Shown piece after piece: positions 7,336 through 15,321 of a DNA stretch of 33,942 bases. A model generated the notes under the pieces. It saw only the letters and a program-made list of their open reading frames with translations. It searched no databases and was not told the DNA's origin. The stretch is taken from NCBI GenBank assembly GCA_963591145.1, contig CAVARE010000049.1:1-33942 (forward strand), read 5' to 3'. The DNA comes from RGIG5612 sp963591145. GTDB lineage: Bacteria > Bacillota > Clostridia > Lachnospirales > Lachnospiraceae. Each line of letters begins with the position of its first letter. The first letter of the stretch is position 1. Both the position numbers and the translations under genes were made by a program.

Positions 7336-8088
7336 ATGTCCGGAGTAACAATTAAAAGCCACAGAGAAATTGAACTCATGAGGGATGCAGGTAAGCTCCT
7401 TGCAGATGTTCATAACAGACTGGGCGAAGAGATAGCACCAGGTATGACAAGTGCTGATCTCAATAAGTTAGGAGAAGAACTGATCAGAAAGACAGATTCG
7501 ATTCCATCGTTTCTTGGATATGAGGGATATCCCGCATCGGTTTGTGTATCAATTAACGATGTAGTTGTACACGGTATTCCGAGTAAGACAAGAGTCATTA
7601 AGGATGGAGATATCGTAAGTCTTGATATTGGACTCATCCACAATGGATATCAAAGTGATGCAGCCAGAACACACTGTGTCGGCAACGTATCAGAGGAAGC
7701 TCGTAAGCTGGTTGAGACAACAAAGCAGAGTTTCTTCGAAGGAATTAAGTTTGCGAAAGCCGGAAATCACTTACATGATATATCTAATGCAATTGGGTAC
7801 TTCCTAATGGAGCGTGGATATGGTATAGTTAGAGATCTGGTGGGCCATGGAATTGGTCAGGAAATGCATGAATCACCACAGATTCCTAATTTTCCTCAGA
7901 AAAGAAAAGGAATTCTGCTTATGGCTGGCATGACATTGGCCATAGAGCCAATGGTTAACATAGGCCGCGGCGATGTAGTTTTTTGCGATGATGGATGGAC
8001 ATGCAAGACAGAAGATGGTAGTCTATCAGCGCATTATGAAAATACTATATTGATTACGGATGGTGAACCTGAGATTTTATCACTTTAG
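7336..8088 (+). CDS. map: Methionine aminopeptidase type I
   Basis: The 250-residue metalloenzyme removes the starting methionine from new proteins. Metal-ligand motifs are visible: DIGLIHNGYQSDAARTH (two Asp), GHGIGQEMHESP (His), AIEPMVNIG (Glu) and HYENTILIT (Glu). It begins directly at the end of adk with no spacer; GGAGCAAACTAA supplies the ribosome binding site. It has neither the N-terminal zinc fingers of eukaryotic forms nor a SEC-C tail. Confidence 0.97.
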   Translation: MSGVTIKSHREIELMRDAGKLLADVHNRLGEEIAPGMTSADLNKLGEELIRKTDSIPSFLGYEGYPASVCVSINDVVVHGIPSKTRVIKDGDIVSLDIGLIHNGYQSDAARTHCVGNVSEEARKLVETTKQSFFEGIKFAKAGNHLHDISNAIGYFLMERGYGIVRDLVGHGIGQEMHESPQIPNFPQKRKGILLMAGMTLAIEPMVNIGRGDVVFCDDGWTCKTEDGSLSAHYENTILITDGEPEILSL

Positions 8089-8097
8089 GAGGTTAGA

Positions 8098-8316
8098 ATG
8101 TCAAAGGCAGATGTAATTGAAATCGAAGGTAAAGTATTAGAAAAATTACCGAATGCTATGTTCCAGGTAGAGCTGGAAAACGGACATGTAGTTCTGGCCC
8201 ATATTTCTGGGAAGCTTCGTATGAACTACATCAGAATAGTGCCGGGTGATAAGGTCACATTAGAGATGTCACCGTATGATTTAACAAAAGGCAGAATTAT
8301 TTGGAGAGACAAATAG
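8098..8316 (+). CDS. infA: Translation initiation factor IF-1
   Basis: The 72-residue OB-fold protein begins MSKADVIEIEGKVLEKLPNA and contains GHVVLAHISGKLRMNYIRI, both diagnostic for IF-1. It blocks the A site during initiation with IF-2 and IF-3. TAGGAGGTTAGA precedes the ATG and overlaps the map stop. Some relatives place a small KOW-domain gene between map and infA; only 9 bases separate them here, so it is absent. Confidence 0.98.
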   Translation: MSKADVIEIEGKVLEKLPNAMFQVELENGHVVLAHISGKLRMNYIRIVPGDKVTLEMSPYDLTKGRIIWRDK

Positions 8317-8345
8317 GAATACTTTTTAGGAAAGGAGAGTTTGAC

Positions 8346-8459
8346 ATGAAGGTTAGAGCATCAGTTAAACCAATTTGTGAAAAGTGCAAAGTTATTAAGA
8401 GAAAAGGTAAGATCAGAATTATCTGTGAAAACCCAAAGCATAAACAGGTTCAGGGTTAA
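8346..8459 (+). CDS. rpmJ: 50S ribosomal protein L36, zinc-binding type
   Basis: This 37-codon gene is short but certain: it begins MKVRASVKPICEKCKVIKRK and ends in HKQVQG. Cys11, Cys14, Cys27 and His32 form the expected zinc site of the Cys-bearing form. AAAGGAGAGTTTGAC precedes ATG 8346. L36 stabilises 23S rRNA structure late in 50S assembly. Position between infA and rpsM is the universal one. Confidence 0.98.
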   Translation: MKVRASVKPICEKCKVIKRKGKIRIICENPKHKQVQG

Positions 8460-8490
8460 TTACCTGAAAAATTTAATGGAGGTAGAATAA

Positions 8491-8859
8491 ATGGCTCGTA
8501 TTTCCGGAGTTGATTTACCAAAAGACAAACGTATTGAGATTGGATTAACTTATATCTATGGTATCGGCAGAGTATCTTCTAATAAGATCCTTGCTGCTGC
8601 TAATGTTGATCCTAATACTCGAGTAAAGGACCTTACTGATGAAGAAGTTAAGCAGATTTCAGCAGTTATTGATGGTTCTTATGAAGTTGAAGGTGAATTA
8701 AGAAGAGATGTTGCTTTAAATATTAAGCGACTTCAGGAGATTGGCTGCTACAGAGGCATCCGTCATCGTAAGGGCCTTCCTGTTCGTGGACAGAATACTA
8801 AGAATAATGCCAGAACACGTAAGGGACCTAAGAGAACAGTAGCAAACAAGAAGAAATAA
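8491..8859 (+). CDS. rpsM: 30S ribosomal protein S13
   Basis: The 122-residue protein begins MARISGVDLPKDKRIEIGLT and includes the helix-two-turn-helix region TYIYGIGRVSSNKIL and the C-terminal basic tail RGQNTKNNARTRKGPKRTV. S13 sits in the 30S head and contacts P-site tRNA and the 50S bridge. ATGGAGGTAGAATAA supplies the ribosome binding site. A 79-base gap follows before rpsK. Confidence 0.98.
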   Translation: MARISGVDLPKDKRIEIGLTYIYGIGRVSSNKILAAANVDPNTRVKDLTDEEVKQISAVIDGSYEVEGELRRDVALNIKRLQEIGCYRGIRHRKGLPVRGQNTKNNARTRKGPKRTVANKKK

Positions 8860-8938
8860 TAGTAATATGTAACCCAATCCGGAAATTGAGATTTATATAG
8901 ACCGGAACGGGGACCCATAAGGGAGGTTAGTTTAGACA

Positions 8939-9337
8939 ATGGCAGCAAAAAAAGTTACCAAAAAAGTGACAAAAAAGCGCGTTAAGAAGAACGTTGAACG
9001 AGGACAAGCGCACATTCAGTCATCATTTAATAACACAATTGTTACCTTAACTGATACTGAAGGAAATGCTCTTTCATGGGCAAGTGCAGGCGGTCTTGGA
9101 TTTAGAGGTTCAAGGAAATCTACACCTTATGCAGCTCAGATGGCAGCTGAAACTGCAACGAAAGCAGCTTTAGTACACGGACTCAAATATGTTGAGGTAT
9201 TCGTAAAAGGCCCTGGCTCAGGTAGAGAGGCAGCTATCCGCGCACTCGAGGCTAATGGGCTTCATGTAACAAGTATTAGTGATGTGACACCTGTTCCACA
9301 TAATGGATGTCGCCCACCAAAACGTAGAAGAGTCTGA
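8939..9337 (+). CDS. rpsK: 30S ribosomal protein S11
   Basis: The 132-residue protein has a lysine-rich N-terminus (KKVTKKVTKKRVKKN) and the conserved segments HIQSSFNNTIVTLTD, KGPGSGREAAIRAL and PVPHNGCRPPKRRRV. S11 forms part of the 30S platform next to the mRNA exit. The site GGGAGGTTAGTTTAGACA precedes the ATG. The lysine-rich start is slightly longer than the E. coli protein but usual for Gram-positive bacteria. Confidence 0.98.
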   Translation: MAAKKVTKKVTKKRVKKNVERGQAHIQSSFNNTIVTLTDTEGNALSWASAGGLGFRGSRKSTPYAAQMAAETATKAALVHGLKYVEVFVKGPGSGREAAIRALEANGLHVTSISDVTPVPHNGCRPPKRRRV

Positions 9338-9355
9338 TTAGGAGGTGCGTAGAAG

Positions 9356-9955
9356 ATGGCAGTTAATAGAGTTCCTGTTCTTAAGAGATGCAGATCACTT
9401 GGATTAGATCCAATATATTTAGGAATAGATAAAAAATCAAACAGAGGCGCTGCAAATGGCAGACGTCCTGGAAAAAAGAGTGAATACGGACTTCAGTTAA
9501 GAGAAAAGCAGAAAGCTAAGTTCATTTATGGAGTACTTGAAAAGCCATTCCATAATTACTATCTGAAAGCAAAACAGCAGAAGGGTCAGACAGGTGAAAA
9601 CCTGATGGTTATCCTTGAGTCAAGAATTGACAATGTTCTTTTCCGTGCAGGTTTAGCAAGAACACGTATGGAAGCACGTCAGATTGTTGACCACAAGCAG
9701 ATTACAGTCAATGGTAAGGGAATCAACATTCCTTCATATCAGATTAAGGCTGGAGATGTTATCGAAATCAAGGAAAAATGCAAAGGCTCTGAAAGATATA
9801 AACAGATCATCGAAGTTACAGGCGGAAGATTAGTTCCAGCATGGCTTACAGCTGATCAGGATAACCTCAAGGTAACAGTTAATTCATTACCTAAGAGAGA
9901 TGAAATCGACGTTCCTGTAGATGAGATGCTTATCGTCGAATTATATTCTAAATAA
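9356..9955 (+). CDS. rpsD: 30S ribosomal protein S4, zinc-free type
   Basis: The 199-residue protein begins MAVNRVPVLKRCRSLGLDP and contains the S4 RNA-binding domain (ESRIDNVLFRAGLARTRMEA). S4 is a primary 16S rRNA binder and represses its own operon in several bacteria. Only one Cys (residue 12) is present in the N-terminal region, so the four-Cys zinc site of some S4 proteins is missing. This contrasts with S14, L36 and L31 in this window, which keep their Cys residues. Confidence 0.96.
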   Translation: MAVNRVPVLKRCRSLGLDPIYLGIDKKSNRGAANGRRPGKKSEYGLQLREKQKAKFIYGVLEKPFHNYYLKAKQQKGQTGENLMVILESRIDNVLFRAGLARTRMEARQIVDHKQITVNGKGINIPSYQIKAGDVIEIKEKCKGSERYKQIIEVTGGRLVPAWLTADQDNLKVTVNSLPKRDEIDVPVDEMLIVELYSK

Positions 9956-9975
9956 AGTGTAAAAAGGGAGGGCCC

Positions 9976-10941
9976 ATGTTCGAATTTGAAAAGCCAAATA
10001 TTGAGGTTTGTGAAATCTCAGAAGATAACAAATATGGTAAATTCACTTTAGAGCCTTTAGAGAGAGGCTATGGAACAACTCTCGGAAACTCTTTAAGAAG
10101 AATTATGCTTTCTTCTTTACCTGGTGCAGCAGTCAGCCAGATAAAGATTGCTGGTGTTCAGCATGAATTCACAACGATTCCTGGTGTTAAGGAAGACGTT
10201 ACAGAGATTGTAATGAATATTAAGGATCTTGCTATTAGAAATAATAGCAAGACCGATGAAGCGAAGATTGCTTATATTGATTTTTCTGGCGAAGGCATTG
10301 TTACTGCAGCCGATATTCAGGTTGACCAGGATATTGAGATTATCAACCCTGATCTGGTTATCGCTCATCTTGATAATGCAGACAGCAAGTTTTACATGGA
10401 ATTGACCATCACAAGAGGAAGAGGATATGTAAGTGCTGAGAAGAATGCTCAGGAGAATCTTGCAGTTGGAGTTATCCCAATCGACTCAATTTATACACCT
10501 GTTGAACGTGTAAATATTCAGATCGAAAATACTCGTGTAGGACAGATTACTGACTATGACAAGTTGACAGTTGAAGTATTTACCAATGGTGCTATTAAGC
10601 CGGATGAGGCAATAAGCCTTGCTGCAAAGGTATTATCTGAGCACTTAAGCCTGTTCATCAATCTTTCAGAAAATGCCAAAACTGCTGAGGTTATGGTTGA
10701 GAAGGAAGACGATGACAAAGAAAAGGTACTTGAAATGAACATTGATGAACTTGAACTCTCAGTTCGTTCATACAATTGTTTGAAGAGAGCATCAATTAAT
10801 ACGGTGGAAGAGTTAATCAGTAAGACACCGGAAGAGATGATGAAGGTTCGTAACCTCGGCCGCAAGTCCTTAGAAGAAGTATTTGCTAAACTTAAGGAGT
10901 TAGGCTTAGAGTTAAAGAACTCAAATGTTGACGCAGACTGA
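9976..10941 (+). CDS. rpoA: RNA polymerase alpha subunit
   Basis: The 321-residue protein has the N-terminal assembly domain with FTLEPLERGYGTTLGNSLRR near residues 23-42, and the C-terminal DNA- and activator-binding domain with VRNLGRKSLEEVFAKLKELG near residues 289-308. An acidic linker joins them. Alpha dimerises to start RNA polymerase assembly. Its position between rpsD and rplQ is the standard alpha operon order. GGGAGGGCCC precedes the ATG. Confidence 0.98.
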   Translation: MFEFEKPNIEVCEISEDNKYGKFTLEPLERGYGTTLGNSLRRIMLSSLPGAAVSQIKIAGVQHEFTTIPGVKEDVTEIVMNIKDLAIRNNSKTDEAKIAYIDFSGEGIVTAADIQVDQDIEIINPDLVIAHLDNADSKFYMELTITRGRGYVSAEKNAQENLAVGVIPIDSIYTPVERVNIQIENTRVGQITDYDKLTVEVFTNGAIKPDEAISLAAKVLSEHLSLFINLSENAKTAEVMVEKEDDDKEKVLEMNIDELELSVRSYNCLKRASINTVEELISKTPEEMMKVRNLGRKSLEEVFAKLKELGLELKNSNVDAD

Positions 10942-10991
10942 TAACAGTCAATGGTAGTAAGTAGTAATAGTAAAACAAGGAGGCAAAGGTT

Positions 10992-11528
10992 ATGGCCGGA
11001 TATAGAAAACTGTCTAGAACAGCATCACAGAGAAAGGCTTTAATCCGTAACCAGGTTACCGCTTTATTATATAATGGCAAGATAGTTACAACTGATGCTA
11101 AGGCTAAGGAAATCCGCCGTCAGGCAGAGCACCTTATCACACTGGCAGTAAATGAGAAGGACAACTTCGAAGAAGTAACTGTTAAGGCTAAGGTAGCCCG
11201 TAAGGACAAAGATGGCAAGCGTGTAACTGAAGTCAAAGACGGCAAGAAAGTTACAGTTTACGACGAAGTAGACAAGAAGATTAAGAAGGATGCTCCTTCA
11301 CGTCTTCATGCTAGAAGAGAAATGCTCAAGGTTCTGTACCCAGTTAAGTCAGTTCCTGAGAAAGGCGCTGGAAGAAAGCGTAATACAGTAGACGTTGATA
11401 TGGTTGCTAAGCTCTTCGATGAGATTGCACCAAAGTATGCTACTCGTAAGGGTGGATATACAAGAATCGTTAAGATCGGTCAGCGTAAAGGTGACGGCGC
11501 TATGGAAGTTCTTATCGAACTCGTATAA
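10992..11528 (+). CDS. rplQ: 50S ribosomal protein L17 with lineage-specific insertion
   Basis: The N-terminus (RKLSRTASQRKALIRNQ) and C-terminus (FDEIAPKYATRKGGYTRIVK) are typical of L17. At 178 residues it is far longer than the roughly 115-130 of most bacteria. The extra length lies mainly at residues 56-100, a charged lysine-rich stretch that splits the conserved ITLA helix from the downstream helix, plus some at 117-134. L17 sits near the tunnel exit, so the insertion probably lies on the ribosome surface. The reading frame is clean and codon use matches its neighbours. Confidence 0.95.
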   Translation: MAGYRKLSRTASQRKALIRNQVTALLYNGKIVTTDAKAKEIRRQAEHLITLAVNEKDNFEEVTVKAKVARKDKDGKRVTEVKDGKKVTVYDEVDKKIKKDAPSRLHARREMLKVLYPVKSVPEKGAGRKRNTVDVDMVAKLFDEIAPKYATRKGGYTRIVKIGQRKGDGAMEVLIELV

Positions 11529-11554
11529 TTTCTGTATAACTTAAAAGAATTTAA

Positions 11555-11589
11555 TAGATGGCTTCCGGGGGTTCCTCGGGAGCCATTTA
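11555..11589 (+). terminator. Terminator-like hairpin after rplQ
   Basis: A 13-base-pair stem (11555-11567 with 11577-11589, two G-U pairs) closes a nine-base loop rich in G and C. The following TTAACATTAT is AT-rich but has no long T run. It marks the end of the alpha operon and may stop or attenuate transcription before the ECF genes. A second, weaker stem (CTTATGTT with AACATGAG) lies near 11610. Confidence 0.5.
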
Positions 11590-11655
11590 ACATTATATGT
11601 GGATTTTCACTTATGTTTTTGATAACATGAGTCAGTGCGCCTCCCAGAGGTGAAA

Positions 11656-11681
11656 TTGCATGGTTCAGAATAGTTAATAAA
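11656..11681 (+). repeat. 26-base upstream motif, copy 1 (before ecfA1)
   Basis: This stretch matches 14439-14464 (before truA) at 23 of 26 positions, with TTGCATGG at its left end and GAATAGTTAA in its middle. It ends 5 bases before the ecfA1 start. It contains a tiny open frame, ATG GTT CAG AAT AGT TAA (11660-11677), preceded by AGAGGTG. The following gene has no clear ribosome binding site, so the motif may affect translation start. The function is unknown. Confidence 0.6.
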
Positions 11682-11686
11682 GCAAT

Positions 11687-12616
11687 ATGAAAAACAAGAG
11701 AATTATTCAAGTTGATAATATATCATACAGCTACCCGGTCGGAGCTGCAGTGGATGAGGAGTTCGAGACTGAATCCGCCTCAAAACCTGATATGCAGGCT
11801 CAGACACCGGCATCAGATGCACAGACTCCGAAAGCTCTTGATGAGGTGAGTCTGGATATCCAGGAAGGACAGTTTATATGTATCCTGGGCAATAATGGCT
11901 CAGGTAAGTCCACGCTCGCAAGGCATCTTAATGCACTTATAATGCCTGACGAAGGAACTGTATGGGTTAATGGTATGAACAGCCGGGATGAAGCCAATAT
12001 ATGGAATATACGTTCACAGGTAGGAATGGTTTTCCAAAATCCGGACAATCAGATGGTGGCTTCACAGGTTGATGAAGAGGTGGCATTTGGCCCTGAAAAT
12101 ATGGGTGTTCCGTCAGAGCAGATAATAAAGGACGTTGCAGATGCACTGGAAGCTGTAGGTATGACAGGCAAGAATAAGGAAAATCCTACTAATCTCTCAG
12201 GCGGACAGAAGCAGAGGGTCGCAGTCGCCGGCATTCTGGCCATGAAACCGAAATGCATTGTGTTGGATGAAAGTACTGCCATGTTAGATCCTCAAGGCAG
12301 AGATGAGATCATGAATACCGTGCTTAATCTGAACAAGAGTCAGGGCATAACCCTCATTTGCATAACTCATTATATGGAAGAGGCTGTTAATGCTGACAAA
12401 ATATTTGTTATGAGCCGTGGCAATCTGGTGATGCAGGGAACGCCGAAGGAGATATTCTCAAGAACCGATGAATTAAGCGCGGCGGGTCTGAAGCTTCCTG
12501 CAATCTGCCAATTGGCGGAGGAATTAAGAAATCGTGGATTAGATATTCCTAAGGATATAATAACAGAAGATGAACTATATGAATGCGTAAATAAAATTCG
12601 TTCACAGGACATGTAA
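11687..12616 (+). CDS. ecfA1: ECF transporter ATPase EcfA1
   Basis: The 309-residue ABC ATPase powers vitamin and metal uptake by energy-coupling-factor transporters, with EcfA2, EcfT and exchangeable substrate-binding S subunits. Seen: Walker A GNNGSGKST at residues 68-76, Q-loop VFQNPDNQMV, signature NLSGGQKQRVAVAGIL, and Walker B CIVLDEST. The order rplQ-ecfA1-ecfA2-ecfT-truA is conserved in Firmicutes. Two oddities: about 30 residues (19-50), acidic then Ala/Thr/Pro-rich, are inserted before the ALDEVSLDI strand; and no Shine-Dalgarno site is visible before ATG 11687. No S subunit is encoded in the window. Confidence 0.95.
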   Translation: MKNKRIIQVDNISYSYPVGAAVDEEFETESASKPDMQAQTPASDAQTPKALDEVSLDIQEGQFICILGNNGSGKSTLARHLNALIMPDEGTVWVNGMNSRDEANIWNIRSQVGMVFQNPDNQMVASQVDEEVAFGPENMGVPSEQIIKDVADALEAVGMTGKNKENPTNLSGGQKQRVAVAGILAMKPKCIVLDESTAMLDPQGRDEIMNTVLNLNKSQGITLICITHYMEEAVNADKIFVMSRGNLVMQGTPKEIFSRTDELSAAGLKLPAICQLAEELRNRGLDIPKDIITEDELYECVNKIRSQDM

Positions 12617-12654
12617 TCAATTAATTATAGCCAGGCAGAATATTAGTGAAAAAA

Positions 12655-12690
12655 CCACCATTAATATGTATGATCAGACTAAAATGGTGG
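12655..12690 (+). other. Hairpin just before the ecfA2 ribosome binding site
   Basis: CCACCATT (12655-12662) pairs with AATGGTGG (12683-12690), eight perfect pairs around a 20-base loop. The right arm ends 3 bases before the GGAG that serves ecfA2. It could influence translation of ecfA2 or RNA processing inside the ecf operon. No T run follows, so termination is unlikely. Confidence 0.4.
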
Positions 12691-12703
12691 GATGGAGCTT
12701 ATA

Positions 12704-13534
12704 ATGAAAATAAATCTGACAAATGTAAATTATTTATATAATCAGGGAACTATAAGTGAAAAGGATGCTGTAAGAGATGTAACCTTGTCGATAGAAAAGC
12801 CTGAATTTATTGCTATCGTAGGCAGTACTGGCTCCGGCAAATCCACATTAATTCAGCTGTTAAATGGTCTTAAGCTTCCGACTTCAGGTATGATCACATA
12901 CGATGGTGTCAATATAGGTAAGGATAAGAAGCAGCTAAGGGATATAAGATGCAAGGTAGGAATTGTATTTCAATATCCTGAGTATCAGCTGTTTGATGAA
13001 AATGTGCTGAAGGATGCTGCATTTGGTCCACACAATAAGGGATGCAGCAATGATGAAGCTATAGAAAAAGCGAAAAACGCCCTGCTTGCAACAGGAATGA
13101 CGGAGGAATCATTTGACAAATCTCCATTTGACCTGTCAGGAGGAGAGAAGAGAAGGGTTGCCATCGCGGGTGTGATCGCCATGGATCCAGAGATTTTGAT
13201 CATGGATGAGCCGACGGCCGGACTTGATCCTAAGGGCAAATCAGAGATCTTAGATCTCATAAACGAGCTGCACAAGGCTCGAAACATGACCGTAATAATG
13301 GTTTCTCACAATATGGATGAGGTCGCAGAATATGCGGACAGAGTCATTGTAATGCATGAGGGTCAGATTCTGATGGATGGGGATCCCCATGATGTATTTG
13401 CAAATGAAGAAATAATTAAACAGGCAGGTCTTAACCAGCCACAGGCTGCAGATTTTTGCAAGAAGCTGGGTATAGATGGACCGATTAAGATCAATGAGGC
13501 TGCTGATGCAATAGCAGCATGGGTGAATAAATAA
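12704..13534 (+). CDS. ecfA2: ECF transporter ATPase EcfA2
   Basis: The 276-residue second ATPase of the ECF module has Walker A GSTGSGKST at residues 40-48, Q-loop VFQYPEYQLFDENVL, signature DLSGGEKRRVAIAGVI and Walker B ILIMDEPTAGLDP. I choose ATG 12704 because GGAG lies 6 bases upstream; ATG 12692 in the same frame would add MELI and has a weaker site. It pairs with EcfA1 under EcfT. The ecfT gene follows 3 bases after its stop. Confidence 0.95.
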   Translation: MKINLTNVNYLYNQGTISEKDAVRDVTLSIEKPEFIAIVGSTGSGKSTLIQLLNGLKLPTSGMITYDGVNIGKDKKQLRDIRCKVGIVFQYPEYQLFDENVLKDAAFGPHNKGCSNDEAIEKAKNALLATGMTEESFDKSPFDLSGGEKRRVAIAGVIAMDPEILIMDEPTAGLDPKGKSEILDLINELHKARNMTVIMVSHNMDEVAEYADRVIVMHEGQILMDGDPHDVFANEEIIKQAGLNQPQAADFCKKLGIDGPIKINEAADAIAAWVNK

Positions 13535-13537
13535 ATT

Positions 13538-14365
13538 ATGTTCAGAAATATTACATTGGGACAGTATTATGCAGCCGATTCACAGATACACAGGCTGGAT
13601 CCCAGGGTTAAACTCCTGGGAGTTGTTGTATATATTGCAGCCCAATTTATCATAAATAACATATGGGGACTTATAATACTGGCCGGGGTTCTGGCACTGG
13701 TAATAAAAGCTACCGGCATACCATTCGGATATATGCTGAAGGGACTTCGAGCCATGGCTGTGCTTATAATATTGGCAGTCGTATTTAATATCTTTTCGGG
13801 AACCGGCAATGTTATATGGCAGTGGTGGATATTAAAATTCAGCATGGAAGGCGTGCTGAGGGCGGCGTTTTTCGCATTGAGACTCATATGTGTCGTACTG
13901 GGAACCAGCATACTTACATATACGACGACACCGACCACTTTAACGGCGGGATTGGAACAAGTGTTTTCGCATTTGCGGGTAATAAAATTCCCTGCTCATG
14001 AAATCGCCATGATGATGAGCATAGCACTTAGATTCATACCGATTCTGGCAGAGGAGGTCACTAAGATTACAAATGCACAGCTGGCCAGGGGTGCGGACTT
14101 CGAAACCGGCGGCATAATCAAGAAAGCTAAGGGTATGATCCCTATCCTGATTCCGTTGTTTGTATCTGCATTTAAGAGAGCATCGGATCTTGCGACTGCC
14201 ATGGAAGCCAGATGCTATCATGGCGGCGATGGAAGAACAAGAATGTTTCCGCTTAAATATAAGCATGAGGATAAGGTCGCATATATCATAATCGCAGTAT
14301 TTCTTGCTGCCGTAATCGCAATGAGAATTCTGATGGATAAGTTTGTAATATCCGGAAGAATCTAA
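13538..14365 (+). CDS. ecfT: ECF transporter membrane subunit EcfT
   Basis: The 275-residue membrane protein couples the two ATPases to S subunits. It starts with FRNITLGQYYAADSQIHRLDP, a typical EcfT beginning, followed by DPRVKLLGVVVYIAAQFI. It has several hydrophobic segments and two coupling-helix-type motifs, the clearer being AQLARGADFETGG near residues 183-195, with ATAMEARCYHGGDGRTR further on. It lies 3 bases after ecfA2 and has only a weak ribosome binding site, which suggests coupled translation. Confidence 0.95.
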   Translation: MFRNITLGQYYAADSQIHRLDPRVKLLGVVVYIAAQFIINNIWGLIILAGVLALVIKATGIPFGYMLKGLRAMAVLIILAVVFNIFSGTGNVIWQWWILKFSMEGVLRAAFFALRLICVVLGTSILTYTTTPTTLTAGLEQVFSHLRVIKFPAHEIAMMMSIALRFIPILAEEVTKITNAQLARGADFETGGIIKKAKGMIPILIPLFVSAFKRASDLATAMEARCYHGGDGRTRMFPLKYKHEDKVAYIIIAVFLAAVIAMRILMDKFVISGRI

Positions 14366-14438
14366 GAAACATCCATGTGGGATTCTGATAATGTCAGAAA
14401 ACACGATGCTTGAGGATAAGCATTTGAAGAAAACAGTT

Positions 14439-14464
14439 TTGCATGGCTCCGAATAGTTAAAAAA
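14439..14464 (+). repeat. 26-base upstream motif, copy 2 (before truA)
   Basis: This copy matches 11656-11681 at 23 of 26 positions and ends 4 bases before the truA start. It too contains a tiny frame, ATG GCT CCG AAT AGT TAA (14443-14460). The two differences inside the frame change residues (V to A, Q to P), so peptide sequence is not clearly conserved. A small hairpin (ATGCTT with AAGCAT, 14406-14423) lies upstream. truA itself lacks an obvious Shine-Dalgarno site. Confidence 0.6.
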
Positions 14465-14468
14465 TATC

Positions 14469-15308
14469 ATGAAGAGAATTAAACTTACAATTGCATATGA
14501 TGGCACGAATTATGTAGGTTGGCAGATTCAGAAGAATGGTCTGGCAGTGGAGCAGGTGATAAATGAGCATTTATCAAGGCTGCTCAAGGAAGATATAGCA
14601 GTAATCGGTGCGAGCAGGACAGATTCAGGGGTACATGCACGCGGTAATGTGGCAGTTTTCGATACAGATACGCGCATCCCGCCAGAGAAACTAAGCTATG
14701 CGCTCAACCAGTCACTTCCTGAAGACATTAGGATCGCAAGATCGGAGGAGGTTTCGGATGATTTTCATCCGAGATATGCTGATTGCAGGAAGACATATCA
14801 ATACAATATATTAAACTGCAGATACAATATTCCTACATTAAGGCTCTATAATGATTACATCTATTATTATCTTGACATTGAGAAAATGCGCTGTGCCGCT
14901 GAATATCTGATAGGTGAGCATGATTTCGTGGCATTTTCCAGTTCGGGCGGCCAGCAGAAGACTTCAATAAGAACTATTTATAATATAACGATCACAGCAA
15001 ATGCAATCGATACAATGCCGCAGGCGGCAGAGCCGGACACTGCGTCTGAGATATACAGCAGCGGGCAGAACAACAGAAACTATTGTCCGAAGCAGGTGCA
15101 TATTTTGATAACCGGAAATGGTTTCCTGTACAATATGGTAAGGATAATAGCAGGAACACTCGAGAAGGTGGGCATGGGTGTATATCCTCCTGAGCATGTG
15201 AAGGAAATCCTGGACAGCTGCGACAGAAGACAATCCGCGCCGAAGGCTTCAGCATGCGGGCTTACGTTGATGGGAATTGAATATCTCGACTTGCCAGAGC
15301 CCCAATAA
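14469..15308 (+). CDS. truA: tRNA pseudouridine synthase A
   Basis: The 279-residue enzyme makes pseudouridine at positions 38-40 of tRNA anticodon arms. It begins MKRIKLTIAYDGTNYVGWQI and carries the catalytic Asp52 in SRTDSGVHARGNVAVF. Further motifs are FHPRYADCRKTYQYNI and NGFLYNMVRIIAGTLEKVG. An extra stretch around residues 178-205 makes it slightly longer than usual. It closes the rplQ-ecf-truA order. In many Firmicutes rplM and rpsI follow; here a promoter and tig follow instead. Confidence 0.96.
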   Translation: MKRIKLTIAYDGTNYVGWQIQKNGLAVEQVINEHLSRLLKEDIAVIGASRTDSGVHARGNVAVFDTDTRIPPEKLSYALNQSLPEDIRIARSEEVSDDFHPRYADCRKTYQYNILNCRYNIPTLRLYNDYIYYYLDIEKMRCAAEYLIGEHDFVAFSSSGGQQKTSIRTIYNITITANAIDTMPQAAEPDTASEIYSSGQNNRNYCPKQVHILITGNGFLYNMVRIIAGTLEKVGMGVYPPEHVKEILDSCDRRQSAPKASACGLTLMGIEYLDLPEPQ

Positions 15309-15319
15309 TGTGTTAAAAT
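15291..15319 (+). promoter_or_regulatory. Sigma-A promoter for tig
   Basis: TTGCCA (15291-15296) and TAAAAT (15314-15319) are separated by 17 bases, with TGT directly before the -10, an extended -10 element. The -35 lies inside the last codons of truA. Transcription would start near 15326 and give a leader of about 210 bases before tig. Confidence 0.6.
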
Positions 15320-15321
15320 TT

